Of a stretch of 64,000 nt of DNA, positions 27,430 to 36,056 are shown piece by piece (positions within the stretch are counted from its first letter, which is position 1; each line of letters opens with the position of its first letter). The stretch comes from Collimonas arenae. Lineage in GTDB: Bacteria; Pseudomonadota; Gammaproteobacteria; Burkholderiales; Burkholderiaceae_D. The notes beneath the pieces were generated by a model, which made no database searches, was not told where the DNA came from, and saw only the letters and a program-made list of their open reading frames with translations. Both the position numbers and the translations under genes were made by a program. The stretch is taken from positions 3,410,001 to 3,474,000 of the forward strand of contig NZ_CP009962.1 in NCBI RefSeq assembly GCF_000786695.1, written 5' to 3'.

Positions 27430-28494
27430 ATGACGCGCCGCCTGACGGCGGTGGATGCACTGCGCGGATGCACCGTCGCCGCGATGTTGCTGGTCAACGA
27501 CCCTGGCGACTGGAACCACGTCTACGCCCCGCTGGAACATTCTGTATGGCATGGCTGTACGCCGACCGATCTGGTGTTTCCGTTTTTCCTGTTCATGGTG
27601 GGCGTATCGACTGCCCTCGGCATCGACCCGCGCGTTGCTCAAGGCATCAATCCATCTGCATTGACTCGCGCTGCGCTGATGCGGGCGCTACGCATCGTGG
27701 CGCTTGGCTTGCTGATCAACGTACTGGCCTGGCTGATCATGCCGGGAGTACATCTGCGTTTGCCAGGGGTATTGCAACGCATTGGCCTCTGCTTTGCTGC
27801 TACGGCGCTGTTTGCAATCTACACGCGTCCACACATCCAATGGACGGCGATCATTGCCATCCTGCTCGGATACTGGTGCTTGCTGCTGCTTGGCGGTTCG
27901 CTGGAGCCATGGATTAACCTGGTCAGCCGCAGCGATAGCGCGCTATTCGGTTCACTGGTTTACCAGACCGATCCCGCCAGCGGGCACGGGCACGATCCCG
28001 AAGGCTTGCTCGGCACCCTGCCGTCGCTCGCTACCAGCCTGCTTGGCCTGTGCGCCGGCCGCTGGCTACGCGATGGCAAGTTGAAACCGCTGTTCGTCGC
28101 TGGTATCGCTGCGCTGGCGCTGGGTGCGCTGTGGTCGCTGGCGCTGCCGTTCAACAAAAACCTGTGGACGCCATCTTTCGTATTGTGGTGCGCCGGCTGG
28201 GCCATCTTGGCGATGCTGCTATTTCACTGGCTGATCGACCATCGCGGCTGGCCCGCAATCGGGCGTCGTTTCGGCGTTAACGCCGTGGCAGCCTATGCCG
28301 GCTCCGAGCTGATGCAAATTCTGCTGCCGGGACTGGGCTGGCAGGAATCGATCTATCAACACCTGTTCGCGGGCTGGATCACGCCACTGGCAGGACCGTA
28401 CGTCGCATCGCTCGGGTTCGCCGTGGTTTTTGTCTTTATCTGGTGGCTGATCGTGTATGTGATGGATCAGCGGCGATGGTATATAAAACTCTAG
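27430..28494 (+). CDS. Acyltransferase-like membrane protein (HGSNAT/DUF5009, COG4299 type)
   Basis: A 354-residue protein started at ATG 27430, where the family motif RLTAVDALRGCTVAAMLLVN begins at once; the open frame to 27346 is not supported. About 9-10 membrane spans follow. TPTDLVFPFFLFMVG near residue 51 and RLPGVLQRIG near 112 are family landmarks, with PEGLLGTLPS and the C-terminal GRRFGVNAVAAYAGSEL. Relatives are bacterial homologues of heparan-glucosaminide N-acetyltransferase, moving acyl groups across the membrane onto sugars. The acceptor here is unknown. Convergent with the oxidase cluster, only 22 bp away. Confidence 0.85.
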   Translation: MTRRLTAVDALRGCTVAAMLLVNDPGDWNHVYAPLEHSVWHGCTPTDLVFPFFLFMVGVSTALGIDPRVAQGINPSALTRAALMRALRIVALGLLINVLAWLIMPGVHLRLPGVLQRIGLCFAATALFAIYTRPHIQWTAIIAILLGYWCLLLLGGSLEPWINLVSRSDSALFGSLVYQTDPASGHGHDPEGLLGTLPSLATSLLGLCAGRWLRDGKLKPLFVAGIAALALGALWSLALPFNKNLWTPSFVLWCAGWAILAMLLFHWLIDHRGWPAIGRRFGVNAVAAYAGSELMQILLPGLGWQESIYQHLFAGWITPLAGPYVASLGFAVVFVFIWWLIVYVMDQRRWYIKL

Positions 28495-28515
28495 CTCAAG
28501 CGCTAACAAGTGGCT

Positions 28516-28830
28516 TTAACGGAAAAACAAAAGCCGGGTCAGAAAAGTATAGTCAGCCTCGGTGGCCATCAAACCAACCAGCACCAGCAGGCACAGTGGC
28601 GGTATCAAGATGGCGAATACCAGCGCCAGGCGCTCCCACGCCATGTGCATGAAAAAGGCGACGATCAGTCCCGCTTTCATCAGCATCAGCACCAGGATCA
28701 AGGTCCAGCGCAAATAGCTGTGGAAATTAAAATAGTCGACCAAGTAGGAAAGCGTGCTGAGTACGAACAGCAAGCCCCATATCTTGAGATAGAGACCGAT
28801 CGGATGTTGTTGTCCTGTGGCGGAAGTCAT
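28516..28830 (-). CDS. Cytochrome c oxidase subunit IV-type membrane protein
   Basis: A 104-residue protein with three membrane spans: IWGLLFVLSTLSYLVDYF, LILVLMLMKAGLIVAFFMHM and LALVFAILIPPLCLLVLVGLM. The central VLMLMKAGLIVAFFMHMAWE is the mark of the bacterial subunit IV/CyoD-like family (prokaryotic COX4). It helps assemble or stabilise the heme-copper oxidase. It is the last gene of the oxidase cluster, 8 bases after the subunit III stop. Confidence 0.88.
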   Translation of the reverse strand: MTSATGQQHPIGLYLKIWGLLFVLSTLSYLVDYFNFHSYLRWTLILVLMLMKAGLIVAFFMHMAWERLALVFAILIPPLCLLVLVGLMATEADYTFLTRLLFFR

Positions 28831-28838
28831 GAGCGCAC

Positions 28839-29534
28839 CTACCAGAGATAAAACAAGGCAAAAATGAAAACCCAGACCAGATCGACGAAGTGCCAGTACA
28901 AGCCGGCGATTTCAACGATCTGGTAATTCCCGCCTGAACCGCCAGCCCCGTCGTAACGGCCCTTCAGCAAACGCACCGCCACGGTAATCAGGTAGACCAC
29001 CCCCGCGCTCACATGCAAGCCATGAAAGCCGGTAATCATGAAAAAAGTCGAGCCGAATTGCGGCGCGCCCATCGGATTGCCCCAGGGACGTACGCCCTCC
29101 TGCAAAATCAGCTTGCTCCATTCGAACACTTGCATGCTGACGAAACAGACGCCGAAACCGGCGGTGACAAACATCAGGATGGCGGCGCGTACCCGCTCGC
29201 GGCGATAGGCGAAGTTGACCGCCATCGCCATCGTTCCGCTGCTGCTGATCAGCACGAAAGTCATGATCGCGATGAGCAGCAAAGGCACCTCGGCGCCGCC
29301 GATCTTCAGACCGAACACCAGGCTTGGATTGGGCCAGGGAATGGTGCTGGAAATACGTACTGTCATGTAACCGGTCAGGAAACAGCTGAAGATGAAGGTA
29401 TCCGACAACAGGAAAATCCACATCATTGCCTTGCCCCACGACACCTGGAACGCTTGCCGGTCCGAAGACCAGTCCGCCACCAGTTGCCGCAAGCGGCTTT
29501 CGCTGGCTGGCGTTGGTGAAGTTGCTATGCTCAT
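28839..29534 (-). CDS. ctaE: Cytochrome c oxidase subunit III (paralogue 2)
   Basis: A 231-residue heme-copper oxidase subunit III with about six spans (WIFLLSDTFIFSCFLTGY first) and the family motif GFHGLHVSAGVVYL near residue 165. A final YWHFVDLVWVFIFALFYLW is the usual subunit III C-terminus, and is what separates it from the shorter paralogue just upstream. It lines the D proton path side of subunit I. It lies between the other subunit III-like gene (22 bp) and subunit IV. Confidence 0.92.
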   Translation of the reverse strand: MSIATSPTPASESRLRQLVADWSSDRQAFQVSWGKAMMWIFLLSDTFIFSCFLTGYMTVRISSTIPWPNPSLVFGLKIGGAEVPLLLIAIMTFVLISSSGTMAMAVNFAYRRERVRAAILMFVTAGFGVCFVSMQVFEWSKLILQEGVRPWGNPMGAPQFGSTFFMITGFHGLHVSAGVVYLITVAVRLLKGRYDGAGGSGGNYQIVEIAGLYWHFVDLVWVFIFALFYLW

Positions 29535-29556
29535 ACATCCTCCCGGGACAGACTGC

Positions 29557-30198
29557 TTAGCGTGTACCGCAGACCATACGCACCAGGTCCGGCGTCAGCC
29601 AGCCCAGTGCGGCAAACAGCAACAGCCAGACTGCCAGCAAAAAATGCCAGTAGCGGGCACATAAGCGGATACGCCAGGCCAGCCGGCGCGGCTCCTGGCG
29701 CCACGAGCCAGCTGCCGCCATGCTCCAGCCAACCAGGCCGCCCGCCACATGCAAACCATGCATTGCAGTCAGCAAATAAAAGAAACTGCCCGCCGGATTG
29801 CCGTTGGCCGTTACGTGGATAGCTTGCAACGCCTGCCATCCCCAGAATTGCGCGCCCAGGAAAGCGATGCTCCAGAAGCCTGCAACCATTAACAGCGTGT
29901 GGGCGCGTTCCATCTGGCGCACGTGGGCGGCGGCGACGGCAAGCTGCAGAAACACACTGGCGATGACCAGGATCGACGTGCTCAGCCAGAGCTGCCAAGG
30001 CATCGCAAGCGGCGACCAGTCGGCGGCTTCCATGCGCATGATGTACGCGGCGATAAATAATAAAAACAGTGCCGTCGCCACAGCCATGAATAGCCATAAG
30101 GCGACGCTGATCGCGGCGTAACGGCGCTCGAGCGGATTATCGGCAGCGGGCTTTCCATAGCCAGGCCCGGATGATTTCATGATGGCTGCATGGCTCAT
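29557..30198 (-). CDS. Cytochrome c oxidase subunit III-like protein (paralogue 1)
   Basis: A 213-residue membrane protein of the subunit III family with about five spans and the motif TAMHGLHVAGGLVGW near residue 142. Its C-terminus reads YWHFLLAVWLLLFAALGW in place of the usual HFVDxVW: Val-Asp is replaced, so it differs from true subunit III at that site. Its ATG overlaps the ctaD stop by 4 bases (ATGA), so it is translationally coupled to subunit I. It may be an accessory paralogue of the complex. Together with the next gene it gives two subunit III-type proteins in one operon. Confidence 0.85.
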   Translation of the reverse strand: MSHAAIMKSSGPGYGKPAADNPLERRYAAISVALWLFMAVATALFLLFIAAYIMRMEAADWSPLAMPWQLWLSTSILVIASVFLQLAVAAAHVRQMERAHTLLMVAGFWSIAFLGAQFWGWQALQAIHVTANGNPAGSFFYLLTAMHGLHVAGGLVGWSMAAAGSWRQEPRRLAWRIRLCARYWHFLLAVWLLLFAALGWLTPDLVRMVCGTR

Positions 30199-31958
30199 GC
30201 CAAAGCCTCCTTGTCGACCGGCAGGCGCGACTCGGCGTCCCCCGGTACGGGAGGTGCGTTTTGCGCAATAAAATCTTCTTTTGCTCCCGGCACGCTATAC
30301 GTGTAGGCGCCCCGGTATACCACCGGCAGATGCGGCCCCCAGTTGCCGTGACGTGGCGGCGTTTCGGGAGTCTGCCATTCCAGCGATGCTGCACGCCATG
30401 GATTGGCGACGGCGCGCTTGCCGCGAAAAACGCTCCACACCAGATTAAAGATGAAAATCAGTTGCACCGTCGCCACGATCAAGGCAATCACGGTAATGAA
30501 AGCGTTCATGGTTTGCGCCGACTCAGGAATGAATTTGTAGCCTTCGAAAGCGTAATAACGGCGCGGCATGCCGAGTATGCCAAGGTAATGCATCGGGAAA
30601 AAAATTGCATAGGTGCCAAGGAAGGTCACCCAGAAATGCAGCTTTCCCAAGCCTTCGTTGAGCATCCGGCCGGTTATTTTCGGATACCAGTGATAAATCC
30701 CGCCAAACACCACCAGCAGTGGAGAGACTCCCATCACCATGTGGAAATGCGCCACCACGAAATAGGTGTTGGACAACGGAATATCCACGCTGACATTGCC
30801 AAGGAACAGGCCGGTCAGGCCGCCGATCAGGAAGGTGCTGATGAATGCCAGCGCGAACAGCATCGGCACCGAGAGATGAATGTCGCCGTTCCACAAGGTC
30901 AGCACCCAGTTATAAACCTTGATAGCGGTAGGCACAGCGATGATCAGGGTGGTGGTAGCGAAGAAGAAACCAAAGTACGGATTCATGCCGCTGACGAACA
31001 TGTGATGCGCCCACACCACCACGCTCAGAACGCCGATGGCTAGAATCGCCCAGACCATAGTGCGATAGCCGAAGATGCTTTTACGCGCATGCACGCTGAT
31101 CAGGTCGGAGACAATGCCGAACGCCGGCAAGGCCACGATGTACACCTCTGGATGGCCGAAAAACCAGAACAGATGCTGGAACAGCAAAGGGCTGCCGCCC
31201 TTGTAATTACTGACCTGCCCCATCGACACCAGCGCCGGCATGAAGAAACTGGTGCCAAGCGTACGGTCCAGCAGCATCATCACACCGCTGACAAACAGCG
31301 CCGGAAACGCCAGCAAGGCGAGGATAGTGGCGACGAAAATGCCCCACACAGTGAGCGGCATGCGCAGCAAAGTCATGCCCTCGGTGCGAGCTTGCAGCAC
31401 GGTGGTCACGTAATTCAAGCCGCCCATGGTGGCGGCAACGATAAAAATCAGCAGCGACACCAGCATCAGGATGATGCCCCACTCATAGCCGGGCGTCCCC
31501 GGCAAAATCGCCTGCGGCGGATACAGCGTCCAGCCGGCGCCGGTTGGCCCGCCGGGCACGAAGAAGCTCGCCATCAGCACGATCACCGAGACCAGGTAAA
31601 CCCAGAAACTCAACATGTTCAGATAAGGAAACACCATGTCGCGCGCACCGACCATCAGCGGGATCAAATAATTACCGAAGCCGCCCAGGAACAACGCGGT
31701 AAGCAGATAGATCACCATGATCATGCCGTGCATGGTCATGAACTGGTAATAGTGCGGCGCATCGATAAAGGCAAACTTCCCCGGAAAGCCGAGTTGCAAA
31801 CGCATCAGGTTAGACAGCCCTACCCCTACCAGTCCGGCCAGGATGGCGACGCTGGCGTACTGGATTGCAATCACCTTGTGGTCCTGGCTCCAGACATATT
31901 TTCGGAAGAAGCCTTGCGGACCATGATCGTGGTGTGCGCTGTCGTCGTCGTAGGCCAT
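30195..31958 (-). CDS. ctaD: Cytochrome c oxidase subunit I
   Basis: A 587-residue heme-copper oxidase core subunit with 12 or more spans. Heme and copper ligands are visible: FMTMHGMIM near residue 75, the cross-linked pair HPEVYIVALPAFG near 255 (His and Tyr), WAHHMFVSGM near 303 with two copper-B His, and VAHFHMVMG near 388 with the two distal heme ligands. The D-channel segment GNYLIPLMVGARDM is intact, so it is an A-type proton pump. It reduces oxygen to water. Preceded by ctaC (23 bp) and followed by the coupled subunit III-like gene. Confidence 0.97.
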   Translation of the reverse strand: MAYDDDSAHHDHGPQGFFRKYVWSQDHKVIAIQYASVAILAGLVGVGLSNLMRLQLGFPGKFAFIDAPHYYQFMTMHGMIMVIYLLTALFLGGFGNYLIPLMVGARDMVFPYLNMLSFWVYLVSVIVLMASFFVPGGPTGAGWTLYPPQAILPGTPGYEWGIILMLVSLLIFIVAATMGGLNYVTTVLQARTEGMTLLRMPLTVWGIFVATILALLAFPALFVSGVMMLLDRTLGTSFFMPALVSMGQVSNYKGGSPLLFQHLFWFFGHPEVYIVALPAFGIVSDLISVHARKSIFGYRTMVWAILAIGVLSVVVWAHHMFVSGMNPYFGFFFATTTLIIAVPTAIKVYNWVLTLWNGDIHLSVPMLFALAFISTFLIGGLTGLFLGNVSVDIPLSNTYFVVAHFHMVMGVSPLLVVFGGIYHWYPKITGRMLNEGLGKLHFWVTFLGTYAIFFPMHYLGILGMPRRYYAFEGYKFIPESAQTMNAFITVIALIVATVQLIFIFNLVWSVFRGKRAVANPWRAASLEWQTPETPPRHGNWGPHLPVVYRGAYTYSVPGAKEDFIAQNAPPVPGDAESRLPVDKEALA

Positions 31959-31981
31959 GGCGTTCCTTGGTTAGCAGATGA

Positions 31982-33151
31982 TTATTGTTGCGCCTGCTGC
32001 TTCGGCGTGGCGGCCGACGCCGCGCCGACCGATTTGATGTAAGCCACCAGCGCCTCCAGTTCAGCATCGCTCATTTCGATTTTCGGCATCATCGGCGCAA
32101 AGCCTTTCACTACCCGCGCCTGTGGATTACGGATAAATGTTTTCAGATAAGCTTCGTCCACCAGCGCCGTGGCGCCGCTTTCCATGGTTTCGGTTTTTCC
32201 GTACAAACCCTTCCAGGTCGGACCGACACGGGGCGTTCCGTCCACCGTATGGCAGGCTACGCAGGCTTTCGACTCGGACAGGGCTTTGCCTTGCGCTACC
32301 AGTGCGTCGCCGGCGATGGGTGCAGTCGCAGCAGCGCTGGCGATTGCATTTGTAACCGGTGGCGCCATGGTCTGGGCAAACGTCGGCTGCGCCTTCAGCC
32401 ATTTCTGAAAGCTGGCGGCATCTTCCACCACCACGTAGCCACGCATACCGGCATGGCCGACGCCGCACAGTTGTGCGCACAGGACTTCATAGCGGCCGAT
32501 CTTGTCGGGCGTGAACCAGAATGAGGTCACCATGCCCGGCACCATATTCATGCGGGCGCGGAACGGCGGCACAAAAAAATCATGCAGCACGTCCAGCGAG
32601 CGCAACAGAAGCCTGACCGGCTGGTTGACTTGCAGGTGCAACTCGTTGTTGTTGATCAGGATATTGTCCTGCCCGGCCGGATCGGCAGGGTCCACGCCGA
32701 ATGGATTAGAGGCGCTGATCAGCGCCACGCTGGAACGGCCAAGCTTGCCGCTGGCGCCGGGATAACGAAAACGCCATTGCCATTGTTGGCCGACCACTTC
32801 CACGTCCACCGCATTGGCCGGCACCGTGACATAGGCGGCATAGACAAACAAACCGGGCGCCAGCAAACCCATGATGGCGATGCTGGTGCCGATGATCAGC
32901 CAGCGCTCCAGTTTGCGATTGTCGGGCTGATAGGCGGCGCGCTGCCCTTCGCGATGACGAAAACGCAGCAAGATATAAACGATGAAAAGATTGATGACGA
33001 CGAAGAAAATGCCGGTGATGACTAAGGTAATGGTCAACGTGTCATCCATCTGCCGCCAGTTCGATGCTAGCGGGGTCGCCCACCACGGGCTGAAAAAATG
33101 AAACAGCACCGAAGCGACAACGATCAGGACGAGTGCAACTGCCATGGCCAT
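31982..33151 (-). CDS. ctaC: Cytochrome c oxidase subunit II fused to cytochrome c
   Basis: A 389-residue protein when started at ATG 33151, which follows AGAGGA by 5 bases; the open frame to 33244 is longer but has no such site. Two spans lead to a periplasmic cupredoxin domain with copper-A ligands in VLHDFFVP and CAQLCGVGHAGM (C-x3-C-x3-H-x2-M). A linker rich in Ala and Pro joins it to a c-type cytochrome domain with heme site CVACH near residue 305 and an axial Met in the PMMPKIEM segment. The fusion marks a caa3-type oxidase. No signal cysteine of a lipoprotein is evident. Confidence 0.93.
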   Translation of the reverse strand: MAMAVALVLIVVASVLFHFFSPWWATPLASNWRQMDDTLTITLVITGIFFVVINLFIVYILLRFRHREGQRAAYQPDNRKLERWLIIGTSIAIMGLLAPGLFVYAAYVTVPANAVDVEVVGQQWQWRFRYPGASGKLGRSSVALISASNPFGVDPADPAGQDNILINNNELHLQVNQPVRLLLRSLDVLHDFFVPPFRARMNMVPGMVTSFWFTPDKIGRYEVLCAQLCGVGHAGMRGYVVVEDAASFQKWLKAQPTFAQTMAPPVTNAIASAAATAPIAGDALVAQGKALSESKACVACHTVDGTPRVGPTWKGLYGKTETMESGATALVDEAYLKTFIRNPQARVVKGFAPMMPKIEMSDAELEALVAYIKSVGAASAATPKQQAQQ

Positions 33152-33349
33152 AGCTATCCTCTTTCCTGCGGAGCGGTCCGCGGAATTGACGCGAATGCAA
33201 TGAAGTACTCTCTGAATGCTTACAGCCGCGACCGATCGCAGCAATCATGCTCCGGCTTGCCCTGGCTCCGCATATGCTTACGCGAACGGATCAGGATTGT
33301 ATTCCCGATCCGTCTGCGCTCCGGAAAATGGTGCCGCAGTGTGCAGCCG

Positions 33350-33850
33350 CTATTGTCCTAAAGGCCGTTCAAGCTTCCAGTAGATGATCGCCACCGACAT
33401 ACCGAACACCAGGTGTGCAGCCAGCGTCGCCCAGCCGCGCATATCGGCAAACCATGAAAAGAAGCGGACCATGCCGTAAAAATTGAACAAATAGACAACC
33501 AGGCCGAACACAGCGCCGGTCAGCAATATCATGCCGACGCTAGAGTCAAAGTGGAAAGGCGCGATGATGGAGGCCAGGATGAGCCCCAGGACAATACCAA
33601 GCACATAGTGCGTGGCCAGCGCCACGGCGACTATGCCGACGCTGAAGGTGGTTGTTTGCAGTGTATCCGGCCCCAGCACGATGGCAGCAATCATGTGCGA
33701 CGTGGCCCAGGGACTGGTATCCAGGAAGATGGATGACCAGAGCAGTTCCAGCACCATCACGACCGCACCGGCGGCAAAACCGGAGACTGCGGCCGCCGGC
33801 CAGTCTGGCAGGCGATGCTCCAGGTGATGCGAATGCATGTGAAGTTCCAT
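33350..33850 (-). CDS. Four-span membrane protein of unknown function
   Basis: A 166-residue protein started at ATG 33850, which has a perfect GGAGG 6 bases before it; the ORF extends to 33871 without support. The N-terminus is histidine-rich (ELHMHSHHLEHRLPDW), followed by about four membrane spans: AVSGFAAGAVVMVLELLWS, FSVGIVAVALATHYVLGIVL, MILLTGAVFGLVVYLFNF and WATLAAHLVFGMSVAIIYW. I do not recognise a named family. It lies 198 bp upstream of ctaC in the same direction, so it may be expressed with the oxidase, but no functional link is visible. Confidence 0.72.
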   Translation of the reverse strand: MELHMHSHHLEHRLPDWPAAAVSGFAAGAVVMVLELLWSSIFLDTSPWATSHMIAAIVLGPDTLQTTTFSVGIVAVALATHYVLGIVLGLILASIIAPFHFDSSVGMILLTGAVFGLVVYLFNFYGMVRFFSWFADMRGWATLAAHLVFGMSVAIIYWKLERPLGQ

Positions 33851-34151
33851 GATGACCTCCTCAAAAGCCAATACAGCCAGCTACGCTGTCGCCGCAGCAA
33901 CGACTGGTCACTGCAAATGTAGTGCGACAGGCTCTGTTTCAGAGTAGTACAGAATCATGGCCATGCAAAGGATGTAACTATGTTGCGACGCAGCAGCTGT
34001 CATGACTTATCACAGACAGCGAGCCATCAACAAATTTAGAATTTACGTAAAGTTTCGTCAGCAAGGCATGCCGACGAAGATAGTGCGAAGGTACGGCTAG
34101 AAGGCATAACGCCGCGGACGGAATTTTGCGTAAATCCTAAGATTCTAGAAA
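33851..34151. other. Intergenic region without a recognised feature
   Basis: About 300 bases between the four-span membrane protein gene and the PHP phosphatase gene, both leftward. I see no convincing gene, terminator or repeat in it. It is the right boundary of the oxidase cluster. Confidence 0.5.
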
Positions 34152-34985
34152 TTACCAGTTATGCCAGATCGGGGTAACGCTATCAGGCAAAGGCGGCAAG
34201 GCGCCGAGGTCGACCCGCGATTCAGCCGGGCTGTGGAAGTCCGAACCGCGCGACGCGAGAAAACCGTATCTGGAAGCAACCTTGGCGTAATAGTCATATT
34301 GATCCGGGGTATGGCTGCCGGTCATGACTTCGATACCCGCCCCGCCCAATTGCTTGAATTCGCTGAAGAAGGCATCAAAGGCCAGGTCGCTCAGCTTGTA
34401 GCGCCCCGGATGGGCTACCACTGCAAGGCCGCCGGCGTCGCGTATCCATTGCACGGCTTGCGTCAGTGACGCCCAGCAATGCGGCACGTAACCTGGGTGG
34501 CCTTCGGTGAGGAAATTACGGAATACCTCGCTGGTGTCTTTACAGCGGCCAATTTCCACCAGATAGCGGGCAAAATGGGTGCGCGATATGAGATCGGGAT
34601 TACCGACGTGCTTCAATGCCCCGTCAAAGGCATCGGGAATCCCCACCGTCGCCAGTTGCGCCGCCATTTCGTGCGCGCGCCGTTCGCGGCCACCGCGGGT
34701 TGACACCAGGCCCTGCACCAGTTGCGGATTGGTTTCGTCAATCTGCAAACCAACGATATGAATTGTCTGGCCAGCCCAGGTAATTGAAATTTCGACTCCG
34801 GCCACATAGCGCAGATCAAGCGCCGCCGCAGCAGCGCGGGCTTCGGCAATGCCATCGATTTCGTCGTGATCGGTCAAGGCCCATATATCGACGCCATTGG
34901 CCTTGGCGCGTGCAGCTACCGCCATCGGCGTTAAAGTACCGTCGGAAACATTGGAGTGGCAATGGAGATCAACATTCAACATCAT
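34152..34985 (-). CDS. PHP-domain 3',5'-nucleoside bisphosphate phosphatase / RNase AM type
   Basis: A 277-residue PHP hydrolase. Metal-site motifs are complete: VDLHCHSNVSDG near residue 5, WALTDHDEIDG near 35, VAGVEIS near 60, AVVAHPGRY near 196 and LASRGSDFHSP near 250. This order is that of the E. coli YciV (RNase AM) and Chromobacterium Cv1693 group, which remove 3' phosphates and trim RNA 5' ends (family knowledge). In E. coli yciV lies next to yciO, but here yciO is about 9.3 kb to the left, with htpX, the transporter, the MITE and the oxidase cluster between. Confidence 0.9.
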   Translation of the reverse strand: MMLNVDLHCHSNVSDGTLTPMAVAARAKANGVDIWALTDHDEIDGIAEARAAAAALDLRYVAGVEISITWAGQTIHIVGLQIDETNPQLVQGLVSTRGGRERRAHEMAAQLATVGIPDAFDGALKHVGNPDLISRTHFARYLVEIGRCKDTSEVFRNFLTEGHPGYVPHCWASLTQAVQWIRDAGGLAVVAHPGRYKLSDLAFDAFFSEFKQLGGAGIEVMTGSHTPDQYDYYAKVASRYGFLASRGSDFHSPAESRVDLGALPPLPDSVTPIWHNW

Positions 34986-35132
34986 TAGTCCTACAGGGAA
35001 ACACCGGTAGCATGGCTGAAAGCCGCTGCAAATCAGCTAAAAATCGTTGCCATGCCAAGATTGTACGCTCCTTGGGCTGCATATGCTGCGAACGCACATT
35101 TCGCCGGCCACAGCACGTCATCGGGAAGTGCC

Positions 35133-36017
35133 CTATTCCTGCAAAAAATCCTCGATCAAGCGCGCCAGCGCCTGCGGCTGATCATGGTGCAGCATGTGCC
35201 CTGCTTCCCGGACGACCGCAGCCCTGGCGTGCGGCAGACAGGCGATACGGCCATCGATCTCGCCGCGCATTGTTTCCTTGCCGCCCATCCATTGCCACAT
35301 ATTGGTTTCCTCCGCCTCCACGCAGAGCACCGGCGCAGTGGTAGCGCGCCAGCAAGCCAGCATTTCCTCGACGCGCGGCAGCACCGGATTGATGATTTTG
35401 TGCGCTGGATCGGCAAGGATTTCCCAGCGTCCCAGATCATTCTGGCGCGACCAGTGCTGCGCCAGAAACGCCGCCCTGATGTCGCTCAAGCGTGGATTGG
35501 TTTTCTGCAGGCGCGCCGCCACCGCCGTCAGGTCGGGATAGCTTTGCAAGGCTGCCGATTCGATCAGTTGATCCAGCCATTTGGCGTAGCGCCTGGGCGC
35601 GAGGTCGGCCGCCAGGTGTTCGCCGCCAAAACCTTCCAGGTTAATCAAGGCCTTTATCCGCTGCGGTCGCGTGCCTGCATACAAGCCAACGGCGTAACCG
35701 CCCATGCTATGACCGAGCAAATTGACCGGCTGGTCGCCGGAATAGTGCTGCAAGATGGCATCCAGATCCGCCAGATAATCGGGAAACCAATAGCTATCGA
35801 CCGGCGGCCCTTCCGTCAGGCCAAAGCCACGCCAGTCAGGCGCGATCACATGCCAGTCACGCTGCAGGCAATCGACCACGAATTGAAACGAGGCCGAGAC
35901 ATCCATCCAGCCATGCATCATGAAAATTTTCGGGTCGCCGGCGCGGCCCCAGTGGCGTACATGGTAGCGCAGGCCGCGCAACGGAAGAAATTCGGAGCGG
36001 GATAATTTCATATGCAT
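35133..36017 (-). CDS. Alpha/beta hydrolase
   Basis: A 294-residue hydrolase with oxyanion-hole segment MMHGWMDVS near residue 33, nucleophile elbow GHSMGGYAVG near 100, and a C-terminal REAGHMLHHDQP giving the catalytic His. The Asp is probably in the region near CVEAEETNMW. The fold fits a soluble esterase or lipase-like enzyme; the substrate is unknown. It may start at the second ATG (36011). It lies 39 bp downstream of the patatin gene in the same direction, so they may be transcribed together. Confidence 0.88.
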   Translation of the reverse strand: MHMKLSRSEFLPLRGLRYHVRHWGRAGDPKIFMMHGWMDVSASFQFVVDCLQRDWHVIAPDWRGFGLTEGPPVDSYWFPDYLADLDAILQHYSGDQPVNLLGHSMGGYAVGLYAGTRPQRIKALINLEGFGGEHLAADLAPRRYAKWLDQLIESAALQSYPDLTAVAARLQKTNPRLSDIRAAFLAQHWSRQNDLGRWEILADPAHKIINPVLPRVEEMLACWRATTAPVLCVEAEETNMWQWMGGKETMRGEIDGRIACLPHARAAVVREAGHMLHHDQPQALARLIEDFLQE

Positions 36018-36056
36018 GAATAAGTGAGGTGGTTAGATCAAGGACAAAGCCGAGAA

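Noticed and set aside
31089..32042. 317-codon open frame on the plus strand inside ctaD
   Set aside because: Antisense to a strongly supported oxidase subunit; its His/Gln-rich translation is the typical shadow of a GC-rich gene.
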